Shown in pieces: positions 10,231-23,600 of a DNA stretch of 64,000 nucleotides. Positions within the stretch are counted from its first letter, which is position 1; the number at the start of each line of letters is the position of its first letter. Both the position numbers and the translations under genes were made by a program. The notes beneath the pieces are model-generated. The model was given only the letters and a program-made list of their open reading frames with translations, did no database searches and was not told the DNA's origin. Where the stretch lies: assembly GCA_019914945.1 (NCBI GenBank), contig CM034109.1, positions 1 through 64,000 of the forward strand, written 5' to 3'. The DNA is from Typha latifolia. Lineage: Eukaryota > Streptophyta > Magnoliopsida > Poales > Typhaceae.

Positions 10231-11686
10231 TGAGAAAAAGCTATTGTTAACTCTATTATTAATAATACAAAAAAATTAATATATAATTATTAAAATTATA
10301 AAGTTAGTCGTATTTATCGGGGAGCTAATCGTACGTACTAATTGACTTACTAATAATGATAGGAGGTTAGGCTTTAGGTGTGTACTTGGGACGGGTACTA
10401 TATTTGTTCTTATGTTTTCAAATTTGAATAGACTCGAGTTAAGGTTGCACTGCTTACCAATCAGCTTACCTAGACTCGAGCTGACCACGAGCACAAATCG
10501 GCTCCAGCAGGGAAGAAACCTTTTTCACGCTCATGTCACGTCGAGGCACTGCACAAGAAAAAACTGCAAAATCTTAGCTCGAATTAAAATTATTTTTATT
10601 CAAGGTTATTCTATGTTTAGCTAGAAATTAATTTCAATTCAATCTTCATCTGAGCTCGGAGTCTCGGCTCGACTTCTACTAAGCGGTGTCATTGAAACTT
10701 TTCAAAACACCAAAACACCGCTCAGGCACTCACCAAATATCTAACCTAAATCCCAATTCAACGATTCCCTTGTTCTTCTCGACCGTGCGCGTCGCTCTCC
10801 TGTTGGCGGCGGCGGTCTCTCTCCTCTCGACGGTGGGCTCTTATCTCGGCGGTGCTGGTGTCTCGCTTCTTGATGGTTAGTGGTCTCCCTCCTGCCGTTC
10901 TCCTTCTCATCCACCGTCTCCTCTACACACACCCCTCCCATTTCTTTCTATCTCCCGCTGCCTTGTACCTTCTTACTGTTGTTCTCTCCCTCTCTCTCTG
11001 GCAGACCCACACCTCCTATCTTGTCACGTTCTCTCTTTCTCTCTCCTGCCGGTCTCCACCACCTCCTCCTCTCTCTACCTGTCTCCCTCTCTCTGGCTCT
11101 ACCATTCTCCACCACTTCCAACCACTGCGCGATGAATCACATAGATAATGTTAATTAATGTGATTATGTGAAAATAGTGTAATATACTCTGATTTGATTA
11201 TTTGAATTTAGTGTAATAGTGTGTGAATTGATGTGGATGTGTAATAGTGCGAGTTAGTGTAATTTGATGGTGATAATGTTATTTGTTTACTGCATTTACA
11301 CATATTAGTGTATTACTAATACAATCTTGCATATGTATATATGGCATCATATATTATATTTTTAACATTAAAATTCTAGACTGCATGCACAAATACGAGC
11401 TATGTAGTGGGGTGACTCCCCGCATATTGTGGGCGCTTTTCAAAACTTTGCTTTCACTGTTGTTTCATCTTTTCTGAAATGATATATAGAATATAGTTAT
11501 ATTTATTGTAACTTATTTGTGGTAAATTCATTATTTTGCTAGTGGATATATTTTGATATTGTAAATTTTTTGTTTATGCTTTAACAGTTTGAATTATCAG
11601 GAATTCCAACCATATGCTTCTCTAATTGTCTAAATATTTAAGATACATTCTAAACATGCTTGGCTTAATAGTGCTTCTAATATTAG
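10231..11686. other. Upstream region of HOS1 with CT-rich block
   Basis: From 10280 to 10690 there are GAGCTCG/CGAGC words like those of the hAT-like element at 5867. From about 10740 to 11110 the sequence is GC- and CT-rich (many CTCTCT runs) and opens long but low-complexity frames on both strands. It may be leader or transposon sequence. Similarity to the HOS1 pseudogene upstream flank begins only near 11480 (matching about 50985). I searched for the missing first coding exon of HOS1 here and did not find it. Confidence 0.4.
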
Positions 11687-14600
11687 GATGCGTTGGAGCA
11701 CTTGGCATCTATAGATTTAATTGAACTATGCAATGAAGCCAAAATTGAGCGCTGCCGGGCAACTAGAGATCTGAGTAGCTGTGGACGTTATGTGCAACAT
11801 GTGCTCACCTCCTGTGGGCATGCCTCTTTATGCGCAGAATGCTGTCAGAGATGTGATGTATGCCCAATTTGTAGAACATCCATACCTACAGTTGGAAGTA
11901 GAGTGCGACTTCGTCTCTACTATAAATGTATAGATGCTGGTCTTATATCTAAAAACCAAGATGATATGTTTCAAGAAAAGGACAGCAGGAATCATGTCAT
12001 GACTGATATTCAACGTCTATATTCTCTGTTTGATGTTGCACTGGAGAATAATCTTGTCTCTCTGATTTGCCACTGTATCCTTTACCATTAAGGGAAATAA
12101 TGTTGCAGATACTCAGTAACTCCGCTTATGTACATTCTTTTTTCTTCTATAAGTTCTTTAGTTTTACCTTGACAAAATGCAAGATGTTACAGATATTTGT
12201 ATGGATGAGAATGCGGTGTCAAGTGATCCTGTTCTTGCTTTTCTTCTAGATGAAGTAGTCATCAAAGACTGGTGCAAGCGAACGCTTGAGAACCTAATTT
12301 CTGGTCTTCATGACTTGTGTATCCTAAAGTGGTTTATAAAAATTCTTAGCCTGAGGAAAGCATTGTATGTTCTCTCTTTTAACTCTTAATGGAATAAGCC
12401 TTGACAACAGTACAGATGGAGTTGGAGTCCAAGAAATGAAATCCAAGTTGGATTTATTTCAAAAGTTTGCCATGCAATTAACTGGCATTTCTAGTGTTCT
12501 TGAAATTATGGTTCTGTCATTTAAGGAAACTGTTGCCGCTCAAGTTCATGACTTGCATCAGCTTTTAGAGAGTACAATGAAGGCAAAGCAGGTATAGTTC
12601 TGCAGACTAGCTAACTACTATAACATTGCTTGAAAAATATCTTTTTCCTGTTCATTATTTTTTATATTTAGGGACATGCTTCCTTCACTACATATGCACA
12701 AGCTGATGAAGGAAAAATATTGCACAACTGGGAATTATATTTTCATCTTTATTGGTCAACTTCATTATGACTATTATGATTAGATCCTTCATATACATAA
12801 CTTTCTCAAGATTAGCTTCTGCTCATCAATTTTGGTAGTATGTATAGAGGAGTATATGCGAGTGAATCTTCTATTTTATTCTCATACATTAAATGTCCCT
12901 TACGATCTTACCTTACTATTTTATGACAATGTTTAAAGTACTTATATTCAGCAATATGTGAGGGCATCTAGCTTCTTCTTCTTGTTAACTTCTATCCCAA
13001 TTAAATCTGGCCATAATTGTCCAAAAGCACATGAAGATCTGAATGGAGATCAAAGTCTGACCTAGTGTAAGGTAGATTACTTCAGTGAGAGTCCATTGTC
13101 TTGGTAGTTGGGACCAATTCTAGAGTCACATTTGCTTAAGGAAATCAACAAAATGCCAGGGTAAAGAAGAGAGCCACCCAACTGTTGGGGAGATGATAAC
13201 CCTCTACTTGAAGGTGGGAGAGTATTTGGATGAAGAGTTTAGGAGAGAAATGAAGAGAAGAGAAGAGAAGAGAAAAGGATAGAAGAGAAGAATAGAAATA
13301 AGCTCTATTTCATCTTGCTTGGATGTAATGGAGAGGAGAATAAGTTTACTCTTTTTGGTTTAAGGAAAAAAAGATCATAAAAGAACATGTTTACCATTAT
13401 ACCCTTTATCTAATAGATAAACCAGCACAAGTTATAATATCCACAAGATTATTCCTTTAAATAAATAAAGTAACATAAATAAGTTACAATATCCATAAGC
13501 TATAATATCTGACACAAACTATAATATCTAATATTTAACTATTCTCCTTTAAATTTGTTAATAAAATCTCAAAAGATTAAGTAAATAGTATAATAGAATA
13601 GGGCATATTTGGAATGTTAAAATAGAAATAGTCTGCGCTTCCTTTTCTCTCCACTTTTGCACTGTTTGGATGGAAAAATAGGGGAGAAGAGGAGAATAGA
13701 AGAGAAGAGAAGAGAAAGAAGAAAAAAATAACTTTATCTTGTCTTGTTTGGATCAAGGTTCCAAACCTCGGTATCGGAATCAGCTATTCGGAAAAATGAT
13801 ACTTAGCAGTCGTATAGGTCGTATCGGCTATATTGGCTGCCCGTATCGGGTCGGACTATTTTTTAATCATATAAATTCTAAATATTATTTAAAAATTTGG
13901 GAAAATTTCTAAATATTTAGAAAAATGATAAGAAAATAATAATTACTGGAGTCTAAAAAATAAAATTTATATTAACTTATTCAAAACTTTAATAAATACC
14001 GAGTTGACTTCCTTCTCTTTTTCCTTCTCTCTTTTCCTCCCTTTCTTTGTCGAGACAAATTTATTTTTTTTTAATTTTTTCTTTCTTCTCTCTACTTTCT
14101 TTTTTATCGTCACAAGGCAAATTTTATTATTTTTATTTCTTCTCTTCCTCCTCTTTCTCTCTCAATCTCTCTCTTCCTCCCTCTCTCTTATTGTCGCAAG
14201 GTAAATTTTTTTCTTTGATTTTTTTATTTCTTCTCTCTCTTCCTTCTCTTTCCTTATCAATCTCTTCCTCCCTTTCTCTCACTCTCCACTTTATCTCTCA
14301 TTTCTCTATCTCACTCTCTGTTACTGCAGATTGAAAGAGAGCGAGAGATAGACAGACAAAGAAAGAGATCGGAGAAAAAAAAGAGAGGAAAAAGAAGAGA
14401 GAGGGAGAGAGTAGAGAGAAATGAGAGAGAGGGGGCATCGGTGAGAGAAGAAATGAAAAAAACTTAGAAAGAGAAGAGATAGGGTGAGAGAAGAGAGTTG
14501 ATCTCGACCTAATATGGATCGTGTATTGACCGATTCAGTCGATACCTGGCCAATCCCGATTTGTTTTGGTCGATCCCACTCGGGATTGGCCGAAATTTGG

Positions 14601-17600
14601 AACCATGGTTTATATGTAATAGAAAGAAGAGAAGAGAAAGTTTACTTTGTTTGGTTTAAGGAGAGAAAATAATATGTTTACTATTATACCATTCATTTAT
14701 TATTTAATCATTAAAATAAATCAACACAAGCTATAATATCCATAAGATTACACTTTAAAATAAATAAAAGTAATATTAGAAATTGTTGTTTAATAATTTA
14801 AACTATGCATCATTTGTTGTAAGAATTCATTTCATTCCTCAATTGGATATCCAAAAATTGCTCGAACTCATGCATGATTTTCTATAAGAAATGTGAAAGC
14901 CCGGAGATGGATGTGATGATCGACTCCAATGTTAATCAACTCATTGAAAACCTCTTCTGTATAAACACGTGGTCACCATTTTTCTACAATAGCAATTCCT
15001 TCTCTGATTGCCGAAGCAATATCATGAATTGCTTTGTTTATAACTTCATATCTTTCACTTCATCATCTCTTTGAGCATTTTTTTTCTTGCTCTTTGAAGA
15101 TGATCTAGCTTGAGAAGATCCTTGTACATTCAATTCAGGATCATTTATTGTAAAGGAGAATCATCAGTCATATTACTATAAGGTTTCAATGTTACTTCAT
15201 TCTCCCTTACCATCTAACCAATACTATCAATATCAACATATTCAAAGCCTTCAAATTGAGTTCATCGTCGTGCCTTCTCCTTTGCAGTTTCAGCATCTGA
15301 ATCTATAGTCCTATTTTTTCCAAATAACTGCAACAATATATCATAATGATTTTTTAGCTTCAGTATCCATTTTTTTAGCTGCTGGATTTGCCTATAAGAA
15401 AGAAAGAAAAAAAATTACAATCGGTGTGAGTTCTTACATTTAAAAAAAGAATTTATGCTATATTTATATAGTTCCTCAATTAGTGCTTTCCAAACTTTAG
15501 GCTCTGCATCTTATGGATTCCTTGCATGCACTCTTGCAATTTTTGTTGTTGATGTTTGTAAGATACATGCAATTTCTTGCTCTTCTATAATATACATTAA
15601 TAAAATTCAGCATTGATAATAAATAAGAAGATATAATAGAGATTTTATTAGGCATATGAAATGCTAACAATAATTTAAAATTATAAAATCAACTTCTAAA
15701 TAGAAAGTACTAAAAAAGATAAAATCTAATCTAGTAAGTAGTTTATATATAAGCTGCCACATGTTGCAGCTACACTGTCTCTAATAATTTTTCCTTGTCT
15801 TGCATCATCATCGTTAATGGCTCAACCCCATGAATAATTTCTTGATCCACTTCAACAATAAAATCTTTATCTGGATTCGTGTTTTGAAAATTGATTTTGG
15901 CGGCCGCTATGACCGAGCAACACTCTAGTCGCCCCATTATGTGGCTTGGCCTTTGCGGCGAGCCGCCATTGCAGGCCGCTTAGGTGCTAAAAAGCGCTAG
16001 ACGGGTCGGGTGGCTTGATAATGAGGGTTGATGCTTTGGCCTGCCGGCTATTAAAGTAGGTTGGAAGCGGGTCGGATGCATATCGGGTCTAATAATTAAC
16101 CACTATCCCACTACATATAAAAAACGAAACCCTTTCGTTGCTCACTCTCTTTATCGCCCCTCTCTCATGTGGTGGCTAGTGGAGACAGCATGCGGTGGTG
16201 TCAAGCGAAGGATCAAAGGCATTGAGCGGCGGGGACAAGCAAACGACGGTGGCAATCGGACAATGATTTTGTGCCTCATCTTCGGCTCTTACTCCTCTTC
16301 TTTTTTCTTCTTTTTTTCTTTCTCTTGAACATTGGAAACCACTAACTTTTTTTTTGTCTTTTTTCTCTGTGCATTGATCGGTGGGAAAGAGTGTTACGGT
16401 CACTCTCGCTCTCGAGGGAAGATGATTGTCTATAGATTTGTTAATCTAGACAGAACTAAACATGAAACTTGCGAAGACAATAGGGATTGATCCAATTGTT
16501 GGAACGATATGAAATTCAGATATGTTGTTCCTCTGGAAGTTAGGAATGCAATTAGAATCTCTTCGATCGGGCTAGTAAATCACAAGTTATGAAGGAAACA
16601 TAACCAAAAGTCAGGAGATGGCGGGGTGTGGATTATTTGGTTAGATTTATGAGAGATGATGATGGCTATAATGGATGAATTAGTATCTTGAACAAGATGA
16701 TGTGGAAAAAGGGAGCTTCCAAGTATGGCTAGTCGCTGGAGAGAGGAGGAAGAAACAACGGATGATTAACCTTGGCCATAGACGAGAGCTCGGGTTGGAT
16801 ACAGAGGGGGAGGAAGGAGGAGGGAGAAGTTGGCTCAAGCCTAAATGCAAAACAAGTTCCAATAATCAATAATTCTAAGTTGGCTGCTTTTCTACATATT
16901 TGAAGGTTAGCTAATCATTCAAAAACCCTAAACAAATCTTATTACGATGACTACTTATTTGTCATGTGTTCGAATGCCCAAAAACACGGCTCTGGATGTG
17001 CAAATGCGAATTAGACGTTCGAACGACAAAAAATTGTGCTATGTATGTGCGAATGCAAATCATGCGTTCGAATGCTCTCCACTTGCGTTCAAACGCATCT
17101 GCCATAAGTTATCTTATTTTTCTAAAACATAAACAGAAAATGATACAATTTGAAGCGGTTTGATCATGTCTAATATGTATTTAAATCAAGAACTGCAACA
17201 AAAAGGCCACATGCTCTCATGTTAGCATTGGAAACCACCAACTATTAATGAATATTATTTTAGATCGTGGTAATTTATTATTAAAATGTTAATAAAATAT
17301 GTATACATACTTGTGAATTATAAATTTGTAACCTATTATTTTATGCTTGTGATTTGCACTATTAAAATTTTATAAATGCTATATTAGTATATATATCATA
17401 CATAATTATTTTTTATTTTTATATATTAAAATTGCTAAACCGCCTTGGTGTTTGCCTAGGCACTAAGTGATGGGCTGATTGCTCGCAACCTGCGGCTGCC
17501 TCTCAATACCATGATCGATATCAATACCCGTTAAGTATACAATATAAGGTTCCATTATGCTAGATATTGCAAGGAAACGTTTTTTAAATACTCCAAATAT

Positions 17601-20600
17601 TTTCTCAATTATATTATGTAATGAAGAATGACGAATGTTGAATAATTCCTTGGGATTTTGAGGTGCACTTTTCGAGTATTTTTAAATGATATCTTACACC
17701 TCTGTATGGTGTGATAATTCCACTTTGTAAACTAGATAATATTTATCTATAGAAGAAAGAATTGTTAATTTTAAGCCTAATATTACCTTGAGGTATTATT
17801 AATTTATTTTCTCTGACTAATGCATCATTTATTATTCTTGAACTAGATGCAAACCCTTTCGACCCTGACAATATGTTTGTGAACTTCATATCAAATGAAC
17901 ATGTAGCTAAAATATTTTTGGTTTGGATAACCTTTTCTACCATGAAACACTTGATGCTTCATGTCTTAATACCTTTACACGACAATGTGTTCCATCAAGT
18001 GCCCCAATACAATTTTGACATTAATATATTGATGCATTAGTAAGATAGGATAACGAAAAACAGAAATTTGACAAAAAAATCATACCTTAAAGTAAGGGTA
18101 GAATCTTGTGTTATTTAAAATCTATGGTGCCATTTCAGAACCATTAAGTTGTTTAAGAAATTTGTCCTTTAGAGATATTAGTGCTCTTAACACTTAGTGG
18201 AAATGACGATCTACAGTCTCTCCACAACGTCAAAAGCAAAAAATGAGATTGTTTGATTTATCACATTATGTGATAAAATTTGAAGAAATATTGCAACTTT
18301 CTCTTCTACCTTTGACTTTTCTGAATTTTGAATGCTGCCACATGTTCTAAGAATATTATGGAGATGTTAAAATGCTTCGAGCCCCATGCATAAAACTTCA
18401 CAACTTCTCTCATTAGTACTTAGTTGGTTTATTGGTTCTTCTTCAAGGGTGGCAAAAGTTGACCCAACCCGATAACTTGACCTGGTAACTCGGCTTTTAA
18501 ATGGATTTGAGTTTAGTCTAATCGGATTTGGGTCATAGACGGGTCAATATGTCTAACTCGATTATTAAACGGAGATTAACTTTATGACTCTTCAACCCAT
18601 TTTATGAAATGATAACCCTTTTTTAACCCGATTAACCTATTGTTTAATATGAAAATAATCTGTTTATAACTCAAATAAATTTGATTTATAATCTGAATAA
18701 CTTATAAAAATTTGAATATCCTGTGCCACCTAATAACTCGGGTTATGTTCGTGTTTAAAAATTATGACCTATTTAATAAACGGATCGTGTTAGTATTTGC
18801 ATTATCATGAACCAACCCAAACTTGACTTGACCCGAACCTGGCTAACACAACCTGATTGCCACCCATAGTTCTTCTCAAACAAATTTTCCATTATTAGTA
18901 CGTTGTTTAGTAAGCATATGTTAGATGCTTTGAATTAGAGTTCCATTGACGCACATTCCTAAAATATGCTATATAATAGATCACTTGAATAATTGACATT
19001 TGTCGCTTTCAATCCTATTAAGCTAATCAATATCTTGATTTTCTTGGCTTTCCTTCTACAACATATAAATTAGTATTAATTAATAGGATTTTTATGATGT
19101 CTAATTTATATACTTATATCCATACAATATAATTAATCTTGACAAATTCCACCGTCCAATCTAAGAAAAAAAAAATTTCTTTTGAACACAAAAGCAAAGT
19201 TGCAAGCAAATGAATAAGCTCCTTAAATAAATAAAATAATACTTTAACTTTTAATATTGTAATTACTTTTAGAATTTTCAAACCCACACGAGAATAAGAA
19301 CCTCCTATGGGAGTGAGAGCCGTTGTGGAAGAAAATGGTTTTTATTTATGTTCCTGAAAAAATAAATTGTGGGATAATAGGCCTTGGATTATGTGCATGG
19401 CAAAGAGAGTATGCACACTATTATGGTATCGTAATTAATTTGTTTGAACATAATCTAATCTAATCTAATTAGATTTGTCATGACTTATGTTTATCATTTT
19501 TAAAATTTGTTAATGGAATCCTAAAATATCAATTAAATAGTATAATAGAATAAGAGCATATTTGGAATATTAAAATATAAAAATAGTTCGTTTATTCTTT
19601 TCTCTCCTCGTCTCTCCACTTTTGGAGTGAAAAGAAAGTGACCGTAGAGGCTATTTTTTCTCTCCTAAAAATTAAATCTAAACAGGAGAGAAATATTCTC
19701 TCCTGACTTTCTGTCTCCTATTCTCTCCATCAAATAGAGTGGGAGAGAAATTAGATTCTTTTTTCCTCTCCCTTTCTCTTCATTTCTTCACATCTCTCCT
19801 AAAAATTTCAATCCAAACAAGAAAATTATTCTCTTCCGACTTTTTTTTACTCTTCTCTCTTATTTTTTTTCCTATTTTCTCCATCCAAACAAGGTGTAGA
19901 AAAGAAAGAACGAAAGAGGAAGAAGGGTAGAAGAAGACAGAAAAATGGTTTCATCTCACTGAGAGTTACAGCTTATTATACTATATTTCACATCTGACCA
20001 TTGTATCTTGAGGAATAAAACATAGATCAGCCTTTCCGATCACAGACGTAACAAGTAAGAATAATTCAGCTAAATAACAGATCAATAGTGTAGCAAGGGA
20101 ATCCACATGAGCTGATGAAGCACAATCTCTAGTTTATGTTAACAGGTGTGATGTTTAAATAATCCTTGCACCTTAGAAAGTTGTATATATATTCTTATGT
20201 TATTCTTGAATGGGAAACATGACCAATAAAGTATCTAAGTGTATTTAACTAGCCTTCAACACTAATGTGCTTGAGGTTAAATCTAATCAGAGTTTTAATT
20301 TGAAAATGTGCTAATTCTCCATGAGTTATTAAAAAATGGATAATAAGATGGCAGCAATTAAAATCTTTGTATGAGTCATCATCAAAACTTATTTCTTCAC
20401 AAAATTAAATAGTGGGTGAAATAAAATAGACTGAAATGGGGTATTTTTGGATGAAAACTATCTGCCTGCTTTTACTATTTAAGAAAAAAAAGCCCCTTTC
20501 CTTGATAAATAACTTGGACTTGGAATTTGCAGCAATGCCTTGCGCCGCCTTGAGGCAGAAACTAATGTAGTGCTACTTTTATTTCTGGAAGTTTTTGAGG

Positions 20601-23600
20601 AGTTTTAGAACTTGGAAACTTTTAAGAGTTCTGATATTGTCTCATGAAGTCTTCTGCATTTCAATTTGTTTTCCAGCATTTGGAAGTTATGATTTGGTGT
20701 ATTCGCCATCAGTTTCTGGAGGGTGTTCAGTCACGCTTTCCTAATGTTGCATCATGGAAATTGCATGTACTTGAAAGAAAGTTAGAAGCAGTTAGGCGAG
20801 CATGGCCTGACTATTCAAATAATACGAGAGATTCTTTTGTTCCCAATGGCACCATACTTTTCATTGAGCAGGCATTGGCAAATCTTAGAATAGAGCAGAG
20901 TTACATCAAGGAAAGAGTAGATGATGTTGATATCTCGTCTTTACAAGATGAAAATTCACCATCACTCTTCTTGTCCAAGATAGATGCGGCCAACAGAAAT
21001 GGATATCCTTTTAAAAGTTTGCGAACCGCTGCTGATGTACTATTTTTACATGGAATATCTGATACGGTGGTTGCTAAACAAGCAATAGTATCCTTCAACA
21101 TTATTATCTTGAACAGATTTTGTTGCCTGTGGAATCTTCTCCAAGTTTTTCCCTAATTTGCTTGCAGTTATTATACTATCTGTTTGATCGACATTGGAGT
21201 AAGCCTGATGTGGAATGGCAATATCTAATCCATGATTTTTCTGCAACCTTTGGAATAACTAGGCATTCAGTACTTGAATCTTTAGTTTTCTTTCTACTGG
21301 ATGATCATACATTTGAGGCTCTACAGGTAATATTTACTTGCTTTTGTTTTCCTTCTGTTTCTTTGATTTGTGGACATGATGCAATTATGCATGATATTAT
21401 TCGTATAAGCAACATTTATACCAGTAGATATATATTAAGAGCGTTCTAAAACATTAGAGTAAGAACTAATGAACAATTATAGAAGTATTATGATTTTGTT
21501 CTACAGTGTTTTCTCTCGCAGATTCCCTCTTTGCTTGGAATCTTACTGTCTATGTATTGTTCATTGCTGGTTTATGTCCTTGTTAGTCTGCCTGCTAGTT
21601 TAATTGGTTAGAGATTTATTAATAAATTTTTTCTTGTTTATTTTGATTACTCCATGTTAAGAAAGAAACCTGACAATTGACCTAGAAACATTTAAATGAA
21701 AAACTCAACTTTGTCAAACCTGATAGAACAAAAACATGACTCATTCATTGAAAATACTCTTCTAACTTTTAAGCACTATGTTCTTGTGGTAGGTGCCTGA
21801 ACTATGTTGTAGTGATGAAAGAGCAAAGAATATAGTCCTTTTTCTTGAATCCCGATGATTGAAATACCCATACTCTTGGGATGTTGTTGCGGGGGGGGGA
21901 TTGATGTTGCTTATTTTAACTTTACTCTCCCTCTCTCTCACCCTCACACACACACACTCCTCTTTTTCTCACACTTTTTCAACACTTCATCGAGCTCATA
22001 TGGCTACCGTATCGACTTCACACTCTAGTGAACTTGGGTGAGCAATTTTTCTCTTTTTTTTCATTTCTCCCTCTCCCATTATTTAACTCCCCCTTTCTCT
22101 CTCTCCCCCGCTTATTGTTACAGAACAATAATGAAGAGGGACATATTTCTATTCATCTCATTTCTGCAGTAGTAATTTACAAGCATAAAGATATTCAACT
22201 TAGAATTTATCATGGATTTTGGTAAGTTAGTATCTTTTTTAGATTTTAGACTTTATATATGAATAATTTTTATTTTTTTATATAATTTTTAGAATAGTCT
22301 GATACCACATCGACCTATGGAGGCAATTGATACTATCGATATGTATTGTTTCTTGGGGCGGTTAATTTCAATCTCGATTTCGATATTTAAAACCTTGGCT
22401 TTTAATGCCTCGAAAAATACCATGCGTTAGTTCTCTTAATAGATAGTTATAACACTATCTCTTCGTTTTTTTTGCAAAAGTATCTTTTATGTTTGTCTGT
22501 GCCATCTTTTTCTGCTCTTTAATTGTAACTTCTGATTCAATAGATGTGTATTTGTCTAAAGGACCGTTACTTATTTTTTTACTTCCAACATCCAAATTTT
22601 TTAGATTTTCCCTTTCTCCAAATACGTGGTGTTAGTATCATTTTTATTTAGAAGATATCCATATTACCACTTTGGATCATTAGAGCCAACATGCACAAAA
22701 AATTCAGATATGTTGACCTAGCCACAAACCCTATTTGAAAGAAATTAATGGCCATATACGACTATCTATAAATGAAATTGGTTAAAAAAATAAATATTAT
22801 TGATAATTCACATTTCAAATTTAAAAATAGTAACTAATTACTGTTTTACTTCCTGCAATAAAAAGAATAATCAGTAACTAACTACTGATTACTTCCTCTA
22901 ATTAATTCCAATATTTTGAAAAGTGGCTACAGGTGGTGGACGGTCACCCCACCGCCTAGTGTCTAGGCGTATGACAAGGTGGTCTAGCATTTTTAATATA
23001 TAAAAAATTAAAAATAATATGTATGATATAATATATATTAATATAAACTTGATTAGTCTACTTCACATTTTTCAAATTAAATTGTACTATTAGATTCACA
23101 CTATTCAGCATTAGGCAGCATCCTATTACGATGGCAAATTCAGTAATTAGAGAAGAATATGAGGGCATTTTCTCCAACAGCAAGATAGAAATGGCCATCA
23201 ATCACTCATTTCACTCAATATTATCTTTCTCCTTAGCTTAGCCGAAGATATTGATCTGACCGGGAGCTCAAACTTGAGAGAGAGAGTGAGAGAATAAAGA
23301 GAGAATAGAGAGACACTTGCCGACCAAACCAACTCCCGTGCGTCGCTCTCCTCAACCTTGCCCTTGTCTGCTGCTCTTCTTGGCCCAGTCCTCGTGCGCC
23401 ACTCACCATCATGTGACATAAGCCGTCATGCGCCGGTCATCGTCATGTGATGCTCACTGACATACGCCGCTCAGTGCCCGTCGCTTGCTGTCCACCATTG
23501 AGAGAGGAAGAGCTTGAGAGAGAAGGGATGGAGAGAGATTAGGGATTTAGGGCTTGTTGGAGATCAAATGGAGAAGAAAGGTATTCTTTTGTTAACTTAA

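Larger units (their letters stand above)
13661..19740 (-). mobile_element. Putative transposase-bearing PIF/Harbinger element
   Basis: The left end reads CACTGTTTGGATGG and the right end, inverted, reads CACTCTATTTGATGGAGAG. Both arms match the MITE family at 13216 and 40978. Between the arms lie a minus-strand Myb/SANT-like frame (about 15400-14840) and a minus-strand DDE transposase (about 18440-17600), the two genes expected of PIF/Harbinger elements. Both are broken. The element has also received at least three secondary insertions (13754-14607, 15878-17513, 18443-18868). I infer that it is the source-type relative of the MITEs. An alternative is an unrelated Harbinger inserted into a MITE. 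Confidence 0.55.
13216..19896. mobile_element. PIF/Harbinger-like MITE split by a larger relative
   Basis: The left part (13216-13660) and right part (19741-19896) together match the MITE at 40978-42519. They share a GTTTGGATG-type left end, purine-rich GAGAAGAGAAG tracts, a TTATAATATCCA motif, and a right end TCCATCCAAACAAGGTG. The two halves meet where the larger element (13661-19740) is inserted. There is no coding capacity of its own. The orthologous intron of the HOS1 pseudogene lacks the whole block. Confidence 0.6.

Noticed and set aside
10741..11158. Overlapping frames of 60-100 residues on both strands upstream of HOS1
   Set aside because: They are CT-rich low complexity (Ser/Pro/Leu runs) with no family features, and none supplies the HOS1 N-terminus.
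14004..14334. Frames rich in Phe, Leu and Ser
   Set aside because: They arise from a pyrimidine-rich tract inside a nested transposon.
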